From Chelydra serpentina (Eukaryota > Chordata > Testudines > Chelydridae): a stretch of 64,000 nt of DNA. The notes beneath the pieces were generated by a model. It did no database searches, was not told the origin of the DNA, and saw only the letters and a program-made list of their open reading frames with translations. The translations under genes and the position numbers were made by a program. Where the stretch lies: assembly GCA_037349315.1 (NCBI GenBank), contig JBAIAC010000021.1, forward strand, positions 4,030,001 through 4,094,000, given 5' to 3'. Shown here piece after piece: positions 19,061-30,389 of this stretch; positions within the stretch are counted from its first letter, which is position 1; each line of letters opens with the position of its first letter.

Positions 19061-20100
19061 GGCCGATGGCTGGCGAGGAGCCGGGCGATGGCTCCGGCTC
19101 CTGACCGCGGGCGCCCCATCCCCCCCCCGGGGCTTGGCTAGTCCCAGCCGCGAGCAAACTCCCGTCAGCGGGTGCCCCGGGGCTCGCGGTCTGATCCAGC
19201 CCCACAGCGCTGCCGGGGGAGCCAGGCCACGGCCCGGCGGGCCGGTCCCCTCCCTCGGGAGCCGCGTCTCAGAGCCCGCCCCGCGCGGGGCCGAGGCTGG
19301 AACCGCCCCAGCCACGTGGCGCAGCGGCCCGGCAGCAGGCGCCGGAGGGGCCGAGAGCTGGGCTGGGGGCACATCGCTCACAGGGGCCGGGGGACCCGAC
19401 CCGGACCCGGCCTCCCTGCGCGGGCTGGCGGCGCTGCCGCGGGTCGGGGACCGGGACCAGGACCGGGCTGGCCGAGGGCGCTTAGGCCGCAGCCGGGCGT
19501 CTCACTGCTCTCCATGGAGACGGGAGGGAGCGCGCGGGCGCCATTACGTATGAGGCGTACGTCACAGAGGGGGCGGAAGACGCCGGCGTGGGGGGGAAAG
19601 GCGTCATCGCGAGCGGGCGCTGCGGGGTCCGAGCGGAGCGAGCCGAGCGGCAGCGGCGCGCGCCGGGCCTGGCGGGCCCAGGCCTGTGGGGACGGGGCGC
19701 GAGCAGGAGGAGTGAGCGCCAGAACGCGCGCGCTTGAGGGGCCGGGAAGGGGCCGCGCGCCCACCCAGCGTGAGGACAGAGCCGAGAGCGGCGTCGGGAC
19801 CCAGCGGGACGGTGAGGCTGCGGCCAATCAACTGCGAGGGGTGAGCGGGGCCGGCCAATCGGCGCGAGGAGCCTCGCCAGCCGGCCAATCAGCGCCAGCG
19901 TGCGGGATCCTCCCGCTAGCCCGGGAGTCGAGGCGCCCCGTGCCGGAGCCGCAGCCAATCAGCGCTCAGGAGTCGCGCGCCGCGTCAGGGAGGGGACTCG
20001 GGGATGTCCTACAAGCCCATCGCGCCCGCCCCCGCCAGCTCCGGAGCAGCCGGCACCAGCAGCAGCGCCAGCCCCGCCCCCGGGGCCCCGCCCGCCGGTG
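18960..20100 (+). promoter_or_regulatory. CDK2AP2: CDK2AP2 CpG island
   Basis: CpG-dense, GC-rich sequence covering the upstream region, 5' UTR and first coding exon. No TATA box, as expected of a housekeeping CpG-island promoter. A CRE-like TACGTCA lies at 19558-19564. Confidence 0.8.
19824..19959 (+). promoter_or_regulatory. CDK2AP2: Four CCAAT boxes of the CDK2AP2 promoter
   Basis: CCAAT in the same orientation at 19824, 19855, 19885 and 19955, each as GCCAATC with a GGCC or AGCC lead. The first three are 31 and 30 bp apart, the spacing typical of NF-Y-driven cell-cycle promoters. The last lies 45 bp before the ATG, so transcription may start downstream of the third or within the group. 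Confidence 0.7.
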
Positions 20101-23100
20101 AGCAAGAGAGGGACCCCCCCCCCCAATACCCACCCCCCTCCCGAGCGACCCCCCCCGCGACTGACTCCCCCCGAAACAGCCCCTCCCCCCGGGAGCGACC
20201 CCCCCTTCCCCGAGCGACTTCCCCCCCTCGGAACAACCCCTCTCCCGGCACCCACCCCTGCCCCCAGTGCCCCACCCGCCGGTGAGGGAGAGAGGAACCC
20301 TCCCCCCCCCCAACATCGCCTCCCCCGGGAGCGACCCCCCGCACCCCGAGTGGCTCCTCCCGGGAGCGATCCCCCCTCCGTGACCGACTGCCTCCCGGAA
20401 CAGCCCCCCCCTCCCCGAGCGACTTCCTCCGGAACAGCCCCTGCCCCGGGAGCGCCCCCCCCCCCCCCCCCCGCTGAGTGACTTCCCGGGAGCGACCCAC
20501 CCACCGCGACTCTTCCCAGAACACCCCTCCCCCATAAGCAACCCCCCTCCCCCGGCGCCCCCCCTGCCGATGAGGGAGAGAGGGACCCTCCTCTGGGAGC
20601 AATTCCCCCAATCCTCAGTGACTCACCCAGGAACAGCCCCTCCCCTGGGAGTGACCACCCCCCACAACAGCCCCTACCCCATGAGCGACCCCCACCCTCC
20701 CCTAGTAACACCCTCCTCCCCCAGAACAGCTGCTCCCCCAGGAGTGATTTCCCCCCCCCCCAGGAGAAACTCCCCCCTCCCTGAGTGACACTTCCTCCCC
20801 CCCCCCCCCCCCCGAACAGCCCCTGCACCGGGAGCACCCCCCCCCATCATGAGTTCCTCCCCTGGGAGCGGCACCCCCTCCCCCTTGTTACTCCTCCACG
20901 GAGCAGCCCTTCCCCGGGGAGCGACACCCCCCCCCCCCCAGTTACTTCCCCCCAGAACAGCCCCTCCCCTGGGAGCGGGAACCTCTCCCCCCCTCCCGAC
21001 AGCCCCTCCCCCATGAGAGCCAGTGATTTTCCCCACTCACCAGTGAAAAAATCACACCCACACCCCAAAAACCCGGAAGTCCGCTCCCCTTGTGTCTGAC
21101 CTTGTTTCCCTTCACCAGTGAGAGACCAACTGCTGCAGGGAACAGCCCTCACCTTGCCAAGGAACTCCCTTGGGACCGGCCCCCTCCCAGCCTTACCCCC
21201 CCCCCCAAACCCAGTAACTTTATTGTAGATCTTCCCCCAGGAATCCAGCTCCCCAACTGATCCCCCCCACCTGCCACTGACAGACCCAAGCACAGGACCA
21301 CTGCCTCCCAGGCCCTGAACCAAACCTCCAAGGGCCCAGGGCACCACCTGCTGGGGAGCCCCCCGCCCCCCAGCCAGGACCACTTCACAGTAACTCTGGT
21401 CCATGTCAACATCCTGAATCCCCCGCCAGAAAGTTCTGTCGCCTGCAGGCCTTCCCTTCCCCTGCCCTGCACCATTGGCACAGGCTGCTTGTGTCTCACA
21501 CTGTATTACATTGATTGGGGACTTTCCGCTTCCCCTTGGGTACACACGTGGGCACTGTGTGTCAGAGAGGCTAATGTGGTTGCTGTCGGGTCTGTCTCTG
21601 CTGCCTTTGAGCTTTGACACTGTGTATTCTCCTCTCAGATCAGCTCCTAGGTAGCACTTCTCATTCTGAAGCCTCAGAGCACATTATTAAGAAAGTAAAG
21701 TACAGGTGCGCCTATCTTACAGATGGGGAACTGGGAGGTGGGGAGAGTTTGCTTCTCCAAAGTCTATGGCGTAGCAAGGAGTGGAACTCAAATCTTCTGA
21801 CACCCACTTCAGTGCTTTTCCCCCTGGACCAGCCTGCCATGTGAGTTATGCATCAGGTCAGGCATTTGCTTTTCAAACCGCAAGATGGCCTTCCTGGAGT
21901 GCAGCTCAGAGGAAGGGGCCATCCCTTGGCAGTGAAGTGAACTGGCCTGTCCCCACTCGCTCTTCTTGGCTGTGTGGGTCGTTCAACTGCTTGCTGTGTC
22001 TTCTTCCATTGAGTGACTTGGAGAGCCTGCTTGTCTGTAGCAGATGCTGCACGCTTTTGTAGCCTCTGAGCTGGAAGAGCAGCTTGTTTGAGAAATAACC
22101 TCGGATTGTGAAGTCAGACTTGTTATCGTAATGCTGCCTACGGGTGACAGGGCATGCAGCTGGGACTTGGGCATTCCTGAGTTCAGAGCAGTTAACCGTG
22201 CAATCTTATACACTCCCTCCTAAGGAATTAGGCTAAATGCAGAAAAGCTGCATTTGTAGCTGGTGATAAACTCCATTAGAAGTGTCAGTTCTGTTCCTGG
22301 AGTGGGAGACTTATGCTGATAGGGCACTTCTGAGGGACCTAACCACCATATGGGAAAAAAGCAGCACCATGGTAGGTGGGATTCCAGGGGGATAGATGCT
22401 AAGTGATGCACATTGGAGGGACTAATCTGAACTCTCCGTCCACTTTACTGAGCTGTATTATCCATCACCACTCACGGCACTGCTGTGTACCACTCTGTGA
22501 TTCCTCTGCTTGCTGTGCAACAACTGTGAGAAAGGAATGGGCTGGAGAATGCTATTGAAATCCTCAGCATGCCCTTCTGTAAATCAGTGGGGCATCCTCC
22601 CTTGGCGATCATGTGCAATACTCGTCAGCCCATCACAGAAGGGACACTGCAGAACTGGAGGGGCGTCAGAGATGAGCGACAAGAAACTCTCAGCCCTGGA
22701 AGGAGGTTGGGATAGCTCAGCTTGGCAGAGAGGGGATTTGACAAAAGGATGCAAAACACTGAATGGACTCCTAGAGACCATAGAGCAGGACTGAGTATTT
22801 CCCTTGTCGTAATGCAAGGAACAAGGGCATTCAGTGATATTGGAATGTGGCACATCAGGTTCGCTGCTTTTAACTCCAGGAATCTATGGTAAAGGGAAAA
22901 ACTTTTTGTACACAATTAGCTTGTGGAACTCACTGCCCTAGGTTATCACTGAGGCCAAGACCTTAGCTGGATACAGAAAAGGATCAGATATCTAACAGGG
23001 GATTCCTTTCATCCAGCCAGAACCAGTTCTTATTATTTAATATTTACTATTCTATCTGCCATGGGGCAGGCTCTCCCATAACTGCTGCTGCAGAGTATCT

Positions 23101-26100
23101 TGCACCTTCCTTTGAAGTAGATATTGCGTATTTTAAGCATGCAAAAATCAGGAAATGTCACAGTTGGGGGAAGGAGTATTCGCTTTTGCTGCTGTATGAT
23201 GTGTAAAGAAAGCTGTACTGTAGTGGTGGTTTGATCTGCGTGTGTGACTCATCTTAGATAGTCAGATCTCGTCTTCCATTTTTCTCCTGTAAGACTTTCT
23301 GACCCCTGGGACAGTCCATAGGCTTGTGACCTCACCAAAAAAGTGAATCCTCAGCTGTGGGGCTTGGAAGGGAAGCTCAGGGCGTGTCTACACATGAAAG
23401 TCAACCTGGAAGAAGTTGGCATGTGAATCAAAAGTGGATTAACTATTCCTGATTAACTGCATAGTTGAATGCTTTTATTTCAGAACAAGAGTGCCTTGTT
23501 CTGAATTAGTTTAATCCACATGGGAATTGGATTAAACTGAATTGGAGTAAAAGCATCCACATATGGAACAGCTATTTTGGAATACCACCCTGTGTAGACA
23601 AGGCCTTAGTCAGCAGGTTTAAACACCTGGATTTTGTCTCATGCCAATGCCTGGCATATAGCTGGGAGATAAGATACTTTGTGAAGCCATAACAGTAAAA
23701 CCATAGCATGAGGGACCCAGGCATCTTCCACTTCTCTGGTCCAACAAGGAGTTCTCTAGGCCGGGATTGATATTGCAGGTGGCTTGAGGCAAATGGAGCT
23801 ATGCTTGTAGCTGAGACTTGAAGTGAGAGAGAAGTTGGTGAAGCAGATGGAGGATGTGGGGGAAGCTCTGATATTGACCTTTTTGTGAGGAGCTGGTGCC
23901 AGACAAGTGGAGGAAGCAGGGGAGGTGGGAGATGGCTGGGCTGGGTGGGTTCCCTGGTCTGTGTTATGCAGGAGGCTAGATGTGGATGGTCTGAGTGAGA
24001 CAGCAGGCCAGTGAGGGAGGCTGGAGTGGTGTTGAGAATGCTCTGGAGAGCAGGGTGACTTGTTGGGATCTGGAGAGAAGGCAAGTGAGCTGCATGCATG
24101 GAGGTACCCATGCTGCTTTGTGCCCAGAGGAAGGCAGCTGTAGCATGCTAGAGCAGGGGTTTGGGGAGGCAGCACTGGGGTTGTGAGCCGATCTGTAGAC
24201 CCAAGGCTGTGGGAGGAGAGAATTAAGCGTCACAGACTATGCTCAAGTTATGGGCAGTGGAGGAAGAGCAGGCCGGGAGTAGGAGGGACAGTGGAGATGG
24301 GGTTGTGGGATGAAGGCAGCTCTTGCCCAAGATAGGCTTTTGTTCCTTTGCAACACTTGGCTGCAGGAAGCTGAGCTAAACCCATCAGCTCCTGCAGCCA
24401 AGGTCAGCAGGGTGGGTGGGGAGAGGAGCCCGTGGTGCTGCTGTGAGCTGGGGGTTAATGCTCCCAGTACCTGGCAGAGCTTGGTCGGTGGCACTCTGCC
24501 CATGGTACAGCTGGCAAATAGGGTTGTACAGTGAGAGGGCGAGAGCCCTGGTCTCCTGCCAGCCTTGCGCCCAGCCTCTCAGCCCTGGGAAGGTGGCGAG
24601 GCCTGAGAATGGAACTGAACCCTCCATGGGGCGGGGGCACCACAAGAAAGGGCCATAGTGTCAAAGGCTGCATTGAGCCCAAAGGAAGGGGGCTGGGCTG
24701 CGTGGAGGTGGTGCTCCTCAGGCCATGGGCCTGTACTGGTCCCTGTTGTCAGATGTTGTCAGAGGCAAAGCAATCCCAGCAGAAGCCCTGGTACCGTGGT
24801 GATGGCGCCAGTGTAGGAGCCCAGCTAGACAAGCTCGGAGGGGTTGGTGGGGCATGTGCTGTAACTCTAACAGTGAAGCACAGCCTGGGTGCTATTACAT
24901 AGGCAGGGGGTCAATAGATCGGGGGGACTGCAGAGGACATGGGAGCAAAGGGAGGAAGCAGTGATTTCTTCCCTCCTGGTTTGTGGTGACAGTGAATGGC
25001 ACAGGCCAGATACAACTGAACAGCACCAGGACTAGAGCCCTGCCCCAGCTTGAAGCCCAGCAGATCCAATCCACTCCCCCACCCACCCTGCACAGCAGGG
25101 GGAAGGAACACCATGTGCCGTGAGCGGGATATTGCATCGCTGCAGCCCACAGCAGGATTGGGAGGGGCCTGTGTGCTGGATGATGCTGGCCACAGGGCAC
25201 TGGGGAGGGAACAGGGCTGCTATTTCCTGGATGACCTCCCCTCTCCTTTCCCATCTCTTTCAGCCACGAGTGTCCCATCGCCATCCGGATCTGTCCCTGG
25301 AGCCTCTGCCCCCTTCCGGCCCCTCTTCAACGACTTTGGCCCCCCGTCCATGGGCTACGTGCAGGTGAGCCGCTGCCCCCGCCTCTGCTGCCTGGCCCAG
25401 CGTGGCCTGGGGAGGGCTGGCTCCCTCACGCTCTCTCTGCCTCTCGCAGGCCATGAAGCCACCAGGTTCCCAGGGCTCCCAGAGCACATACACTGACCTA
25501 CTTTCAGTCATCGAGGAGATGGGCAAAGAGATTCGACCCACCTATGCAGGTAGCAAGAGTGCCATGGAGCGGCTGAAACGAGGTACGAGGCCCTGCGGGG
25601 TCGGTCGGGGTGTGACTGACTCAGTGACCCAGCCTGAATGTGCACAGAGTCTGAGCCATCTGCTGAGAGCCTGAGCTACCCCAGGTGTGACTGATGCGGC
25701 CTGAGTCTTCAGAGAGCCTGAGCCCATTGCTGGGGGAGAGGGGAGGAGCTTCCCCAGGTGTAATCAGTGCAGTGATGCTGACTGAGGCTGCAGTGAGCCT
25801 GAGCCCGTTGCTGGGTCGTGCGGGGCGAGGAAGCTGCCCTGGGCGTGACTGACACAGCAATGCTGCCTGAGTCTGAGCCCATTGCTGGTGCTGGGGGTGG
25901 GGAGCTGCCTGAATCTGCAGCGAGCCTGAGCCCATCACGGGGAGGGGGAAAGGGGCTGCCCCAGGCATCTCAATGGCAGTTCTTGCCAACCTCCATGAGG
26001 ACAATTGCACTGTCAGCGTGTTTTCCTGTGAGCGTGTATTCATCGCTGTCGGATGCAATGTCAGATCCTGCGGTATGGGGCTGTGGGGCTGCTAGTTCTC

Positions 26101-26609
26101 AAGTGGGAAGGAGGAGTTCACCCCTCTACCCAGTGTAAGGTCCCCTCCATCCCTGCCCAACAGGGAGGCAAAGAGGAGAGACATCCCCCGTGCAACCAGT
26201 TAAAGCTACAGCTCCTAGCCAGTGCCTGCAGTGCCGATGGCTCAGTGCCATGAGAGTGGAGATAAAGCCTGCGGAGTCGGGATCCACTCCATCCTTCCTG
26301 TGCTGGGGACAGGGGGGTTGGGGGGCTGGCTGGTGCCTCTCCCGCAAGGCTGATGCTACCCTTTCAGCCCTGCCTGTGGGCATTGTGCTCCTGGCTGTGA
26401 TCTGGTGCCAGACCAAATACAGCTCCAAAAGTACTTGGATCCCTGCCGTGGCCTAGGGGTCGCCCCAGCACTGTGCCCTGCTGGGCTGGGTTCGGAGGCC
26501 GTTCGGCAGGTCTGAGGCTCCCTTGGGTTTTCCCCTTGCAGGCATTATCCACGCCCGGGCGCTGGTGAGAGAGTGTCTGGCAGAGACAGAGCGCAATGCA
26601 CGTACGTAA
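20004..26609 (+). CDS. CDK2AP2: Cyclin-dependent kinase 2-associated protein 2 (DOC-1R)
   Basis: Small nuclear protein of the CDK2AP/DOC-1 family, known to bind CDK2 and to be found with the NuRD chromatin complex. Exons 20004-20097, 25264-25364, 25450-25582 and 26542-26609 are GT-AG spliced with matching phases and give 131 aa (human 126). The N-terminus [10 protein letters not shown] and the conserved [36 protein letters not shown] and AETERNART segments identify it without doubt. Exon 1 carries a longer Ala/Ser/Pro stretch than human, explaining the extra residues. The C-terminal half (from about residue 75) is the conserved four-helix/dimer region and includes the TER motif reported for CDK2 binding in DOC-1. 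Intron 1 is 5.2 kb, much of it C-rich repeat; the other introns are 85 and 959 bp. Confidence 0.97.
20098..21090 (+). repeat. C-rich degenerate repeat at start of CDK2AP2 intron 1
   Basis: Loosely periodic units of 25-35 bp such as CCCCTCCCCCGGGAGCGACC, starting right after the exon 1 donor. Many long C runs. Explains the large open frames on both strands here. Confidence 0.8.
21091..21689. other. CDK2AP2 intron 1, nothing recognised
   Basis: No exon or repeat family supported. Confidence 0.45.
21690..21845 (+). mobile_element. MIR-like SINE remnant
   Basis: Contains the typical order CTTACAGATGGGGAACTG, then GTGGAACTCAAATCTTCTGAC, then AGTGCTTTTCCCCCTGGACCA, which matches the MIR core and 3' half. 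Old and diverged. Confidence 0.6.
21846..22600. other. CDK2AP2 intron 1, nothing recognised
   Basis: AT-richer unique-looking sequence. No exon supported. Confidence 0.45.
22601..23010 (+). mobile_element. Old CR1-like LINE remnant
   Basis: CTTGTGGAACTCACTGCC and AGCTGGATACAGAAAAGGATCA-like wording are those of the CR1 3' region. Highly diverged, so limits are approximate. Confidence 0.45.
23379..23607. mobile_element. MITE with GTGTCTACAC inverted repeats
   Basis: The left end AGGGCGTGTCTACAC pairs with the right end GTGTAGACAAGGCCTT. The interior holds short inverted AATCCACAT and GATTAA blocks. No coding capacity. TSD not determined. Confidence 0.65.
23608..25263. other. CDK2AP2 intron 1, last part
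   Basis: No exon apart from the acceptor at 25263. The G-rich stretch 23860-24240 and the rest are not assigned to a repeat family. Confidence 0.45.
25600..26250 (+). repeat. Dispersed repeat copy B in CDK2AP2 intron 3
   Basis: The first part (25610-25940) has four imperfect copies of a unit of about 75 bp with GTGACTGACTCAG and CTGAGCCCATTGCTGG. The second part (25940-26245) matches copy A upstream of the gene, including CCCTGCCCAACAGGGAGGCA. Confidence 0.65.
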
Positions 26610-26920
26610 CAGCTGCTGCCCTACCCCATGGACCTTCCCACCAATGAGCATCTGAGAACCTGGAGATCTGCCCTCCCACGGACCTTCCCACCCGAGACCT
26701 GGCTCTGCCATTCCCCACACAGACCTTTCAGCGTTCAGCAGCCGAGGATCTGGAGCAGTTCCTGCTGGAGTGCAGCTGTTGCCGGCAGTCAGCGCTGGGG
26801 AAGCTGGCGCTTGGGCCATGCTGCAGGGATCTCCAGGGAGAGGAGCCAGCGGCTTTTCTCGCATCTTTATAATGTGTTTGTTTTTATAACTCAATAAAAG
26901 AAAGCGTTGGGATTCTGACC
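26610..26920 (+). other. CDK2AP2: CDK2AP2 3' UTR
   Basis: Short 3' UTR of about 300 bp between the TAA at 26607-26609 and the poly(A) signal at 26893. Confidence 0.75.
26893..26898 (+). terminator. CDK2AP2: CDK2AP2 poly(A) signal
   Basis: AATAAA in the context ACTCAATAAAAGAAAGCG, followed by a TG-rich stretch. Confidence 0.8.
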
Positions 26921-27875
26921 TGCCTCTGGCCCTTGTGGTTTGTGCTGCCCCCGGTGACGAGGAAGGAGCTGGCCCCTCCCACGGCACGTTCCTGGGGCCT
27001 CCCAGGGCCTTGGAAGCAGCAGCAGCTCGCAGGAGGGAGGCTGCCTTGCGCCGGGGGCAGGATGCTGTATGCCCTGGGCTATCTGGAGAGAGCCCACAGC
27101 ACCTGGAGCCTGGAACTGCATCACACGGAGCCATGCCACCTGCTACACTCCCCAGCTGGTGGCTGGGAATGTGCCTGGGGTATATGACTCAGTTGCTGAG
27201 GCTGATGGGAAAGCAGCATGGTGGTGCTGGGATTGCACCTGGGAGGGGCTGTGCTGGCCCTACTCTAGTCGCATTCTGAGCGTGTGTTCTATCTGTGCAG
27301 CGGCCTGGCACTGCCTCCCCACTGTCTTAGCCAAGCATCCTGCTGACTCAGCATGACCAGCCAGCCGGGTCCAGCACTCAAGCCTGGCCTCATCCTTGGA
27401 GCCCTGCAGGGTTAGAATCCCAGATTAGGGGCATGTTCCAGTGGTGCGGAGGGGAAACACCCAGCTGTTATTGGAGAGGGTTAGAGTGGGGTGGCAGGGC
27501 CATTATAGCTAAGGGTTAGGCTCACTCACTGGTTAACAGCCCATACTTATAAGTGCTCTAAAATCCATGTTCCTACCTGGATTGGCTTGAATCTTACTGT
27601 GCCTCGTGGAAGCCTGGGGTTGGGTATTGGTCCAAATTTTGGGTTGTTTGAGCAAGGCTGGGCGATGCTGATGGCCTGTGATACTCAGGTTAGACCAGAT
27701 GATCTGCCTGGTGGTTACTTCCTCAAGGGCCTCCCAAGGTGGGAGTCGTTTTGATGGAAAAATGGGTAGATGAAATGTTTTGCACAAACATTTCCATGTT
27801 CAGGCCAACGGTAGTTTTTGAGGTGTCAGCCACCATCATCTACTTAAAGGGGTTTCTCAGCTATTGCCTCCCCTC
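26921..27875. other. CDK2AP2-PITPNM1 intergenic, left part
   Basis: No gene seen. A short segment near 27680-27715 (GTTAGACCAGATGATCTG) looks like a CR1-type 3' remnant. Confidence 0.5.
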
Positions 27876-28530
27876 ATAAGAACAACCATACTGGGTCAGA
27901 CCAGAGGTCCATCTAGCCCAGTATCCTGTCTGCCAATGCCAGGTGCCCCAGAGGGTGACATCCCCGTCACCTATTCCCAGCTTCTGGCTAATAGGCTAGT
28001 GACACCATCCCTGCCCATCCTGGCTAATAGTCATTGATGGACCTATCCTCCATGAAGGGCTGGCTCTAGGCACCAGCTTTCCAAGCTGGTGCTTGGGGCA
28101 GCATCGAGAATGGGACGGCAGTCCGAGTCCCGCGGTGGCAGGTCCGCTCTTCCTGCCGCCTAATTTCCGCCGCGGGACTCGGACTGCCGCCCCATTCTCG
28201 CCTGCCGTGGCAGCAATGGGGCGGCAGCTCCGCCACTCTTCCCTTGCCGCCGCGGACTGGGACTGCCTGCGTCGGGGGCGAGGCCGCAGCAACTGCTTGG
28301 GGCAGTAAAATTGTGAGAGCCGCCCCTGCCTCCATGAACGTATCTGGTTATTTTTTGAACCCTGTTATGGTCTTGGCCTTCACAACATCCTCTGGCAAAG
28401 AGTTCCACAGGTTGACTGTGCATTGTGTAAAGAAATGCTTCCTTTTGTTTGTTTTAAACTTGCTCCCTATTAATTTCATTGGGTGACCTCTAGTTCTTGT
28501 GTTATGAGGAGTAAATAATACTTCTTTATT
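27876..28530 (-). mobile_element. CR1 LINE fragment, split by a hAT MITE
   Basis: Begins with ATAAGAACAACCATACTGGG and GTCCATCTAGCCCAGTATCC, the reverse complement of the CR1 3' end. It resumes after the MITE with TTCACAACATCCTCTGGCAA and AATTTCATTGGGTGACCTC. 5'-truncated, no ORF. Confidence 0.85.
28055..28328. mobile_element. hAT MITE nested in the CR1
   Basis: 274 bp with ends AAGGGCTGGCTCTAGG and GAGAGCCGCCCCTG, an eroded form of a CAGGGGCGGCTCTA-type inverted repeat. A perfect 8-bp TSD CCTCCATG lies at 28047-28054 and 28329-28336, and the CR1 sequence continues across it. The inside includes a long inverted repeat around CGCGG. Confidence 0.88.
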
Positions 28531-29368
28531 TACTCCTTACCCCAATAAAGAGCTGACTTTAATAATCAAAGTGCTTAAAATCTGTATACAGAGGGAGATT
28601 GTCTTGAAAACTGCTGCAACACAGCCAGGACGGGTAGACTTTGTGGGGAAAATCTGAGGTCCTTTGGTCAAGGGGTCCTGAGATCCAGCCCTCCCCCAAA
28701 TAGCTACTTTTGTCATTTCCAGATTTGTACACCTTTTTATTTGGTGCCAGGTGTGGGGCAGTCTGGGCCTCTGTCCTCCAGCCTGCCGTGAGCTCAGCTA
28801 TTCAGTGGCACCATGGGCCAGCTCAGAAACTGCTGAGTTACATGAGCTTGGGTTGATTTACTTATGGCTGGTTAGCATCTCCACCAGCGATTGCTCATCA
28901 GCAGCTGTGTGTGAGCCATGCACTGAGCCGTGTGCTCCTGCTCTGGTTAATGGATCAAGTGCTGTACCAGGGGCCCAGGGCCTGTGTGTTGCAGCCCTCT
29001 CCTGGATGCTGGGCGTGATAGGACACTCCCAGCCTTTGTGCCCAGTGTCTGGTCCACAGCCGGGCTCTTGGGGTGGGGGTGTGCCTTTGGGAAGTTCTGG
29101 CCCTGCGACCTATCCATCTGCCAGGGCTGTGACACCTGGTGGGTCTGGGATGGGTTGGGGGTCCTGGCTGATGTGTGGAGAATGGCACCCGTGATACCAG
29201 TGCAGCCAGGACCAATCAGTTTCTGCTGGGCTCCTGCTGAGCAGTGCTAGGCATGATGGGCTGAGTCTGAGCCAGGCTCTGGGGATGGGCAGGCCCAGTG
29301 TATGGCCCAGGCACACAGGGCTGGAGCTGGCGGAGAGGATGCTGGGGATGGGCAGGCTCGATGCCTGG
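28531..29368. other. Intergenic, nothing recognised
   Basis: No exon or repeat family supported. Confidence 0.45.
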
Positions 29369-29590
29369 TGTCACGGATCCACAGGATCTGTGGTAGGTGC
29401 TGGCTTTTAAATAGTCCTGTGAAGGAAACCTTCAGTATGCCAGGCCCGCAAGGGTTTCCATTCCTCCTGCAGGGCTGGCCATGCAGCCTCACTGCCTCCA
29501 AGAGGGACCCTCTGGGCTCCAGCCCTCCTGCTTCACTTTGAGAGCTCTACCCAGTGCATCCCACTGAGCCAGACCCCACGTGGGTCTGGG
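29369..29590 (-). mobile_element. LTR fragment
   Basis: Starts TGTCACGG and shares several blocks with the LTR at 17.53-18.36 kb, then stops without the other end. A truncated copy. Confidence 0.6.
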
Positions 29591-30116
29591 TGCTGCAGAG
29601 GGCTAGAGCAACCAGATTCCTGTGGGCAGGGGGGCTTTGCTTCTGCAGCTGGGACTGGCCCCTGCCCCTGGCACAGAGGTGCCTAATTACCCTGTCACTG
29701 CCAGGGCAGGGCTCCTGAGCCTTCCCCCCAAGCAGCTGGCATGTGGCACTGAGGCAGGAAAGAGGTGTGTTGTGGCACACAGCCCAGCTCAACAGCAGCT
29801 AGTGGCGGGAGTCAGGCTTGAGGGGCAGTAGCAGAGCTATGGCAGGGGAGTCCAGGGCTGGGAATGGGATAGATGGGGCTGTGGGTCGGGACTGAAGGGC
29901 AGTAACAGAGCTATGGCAGGGGAGCCCAGGGCTGGGATCGCAGGGGCTGTGGGTTGGGACTGAGGGGTACTGGCAGAACTGGGGGTGGGCACAAAGCGGA
30001 GAGAGTGGGGCCAGTCCCTGGCTGCAGAGGGAAGGATGGCGGCTGACACTTTAAGTGAGTCACGTTCGTCTCCCTCTCCCCCCCCCCCCCCCCGCAGCTG
30101 TTTATTCCCTTTTTGG
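29591..30116. other. PITPNM1 upstream region
   Basis: Includes two to three imperfect copies of a 70-80-bp unit (GGCAGTAGCAGAGCTATGGC, 29820-29960) and a C16-type homopolymer run near 30080. No gene. Confidence 0.5.
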
Positions 30117-30119
30117 GCT

Positions 30120-30176
30120 TGATGTCATTGGACTCTGATGTCACAGCTGTTTCCATGGCAACTAGCTGTGATGTCA
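30120..30176 (+). promoter_or_regulatory. PITPNM1: RFX X-box flanked by CRE-like repeats, PITPNM1 upstream
   Basis: GTTTCCATGGCAAC at 30149-30162 is a full palindromic RFX X-box. Three TGATGTCA motifs (CRE/ATF variant) lie in the same direction at 30120, 30136 and 30169. The longer GATGTCACAG is repeated at 30137 and 30170. The group sits about 300 bp upstream of the CpG island. Function is inferred from motifs. Confidence 0.6.
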
Positions 30177-30389
30177 CAGGCAGAGAGGATGGCGTGCTGA
30201 TTTCTTAAAGGGCCCCACGTGTTGGTTGCTTGGGGTGTGTGTGTGGGGGGGTCCCCCTGCCCCCCAGCTCTGGGCCCCTGGGTGCTGTCCCTGTGCTGAG
30301 GGAGTCCCCCCCTCACAGGGAGAATCCGAATCCAGCCCAACCCCGTAGCCAGGGAAGCAGCGACAGCTCCATCACCAGCAATTTAGGCC

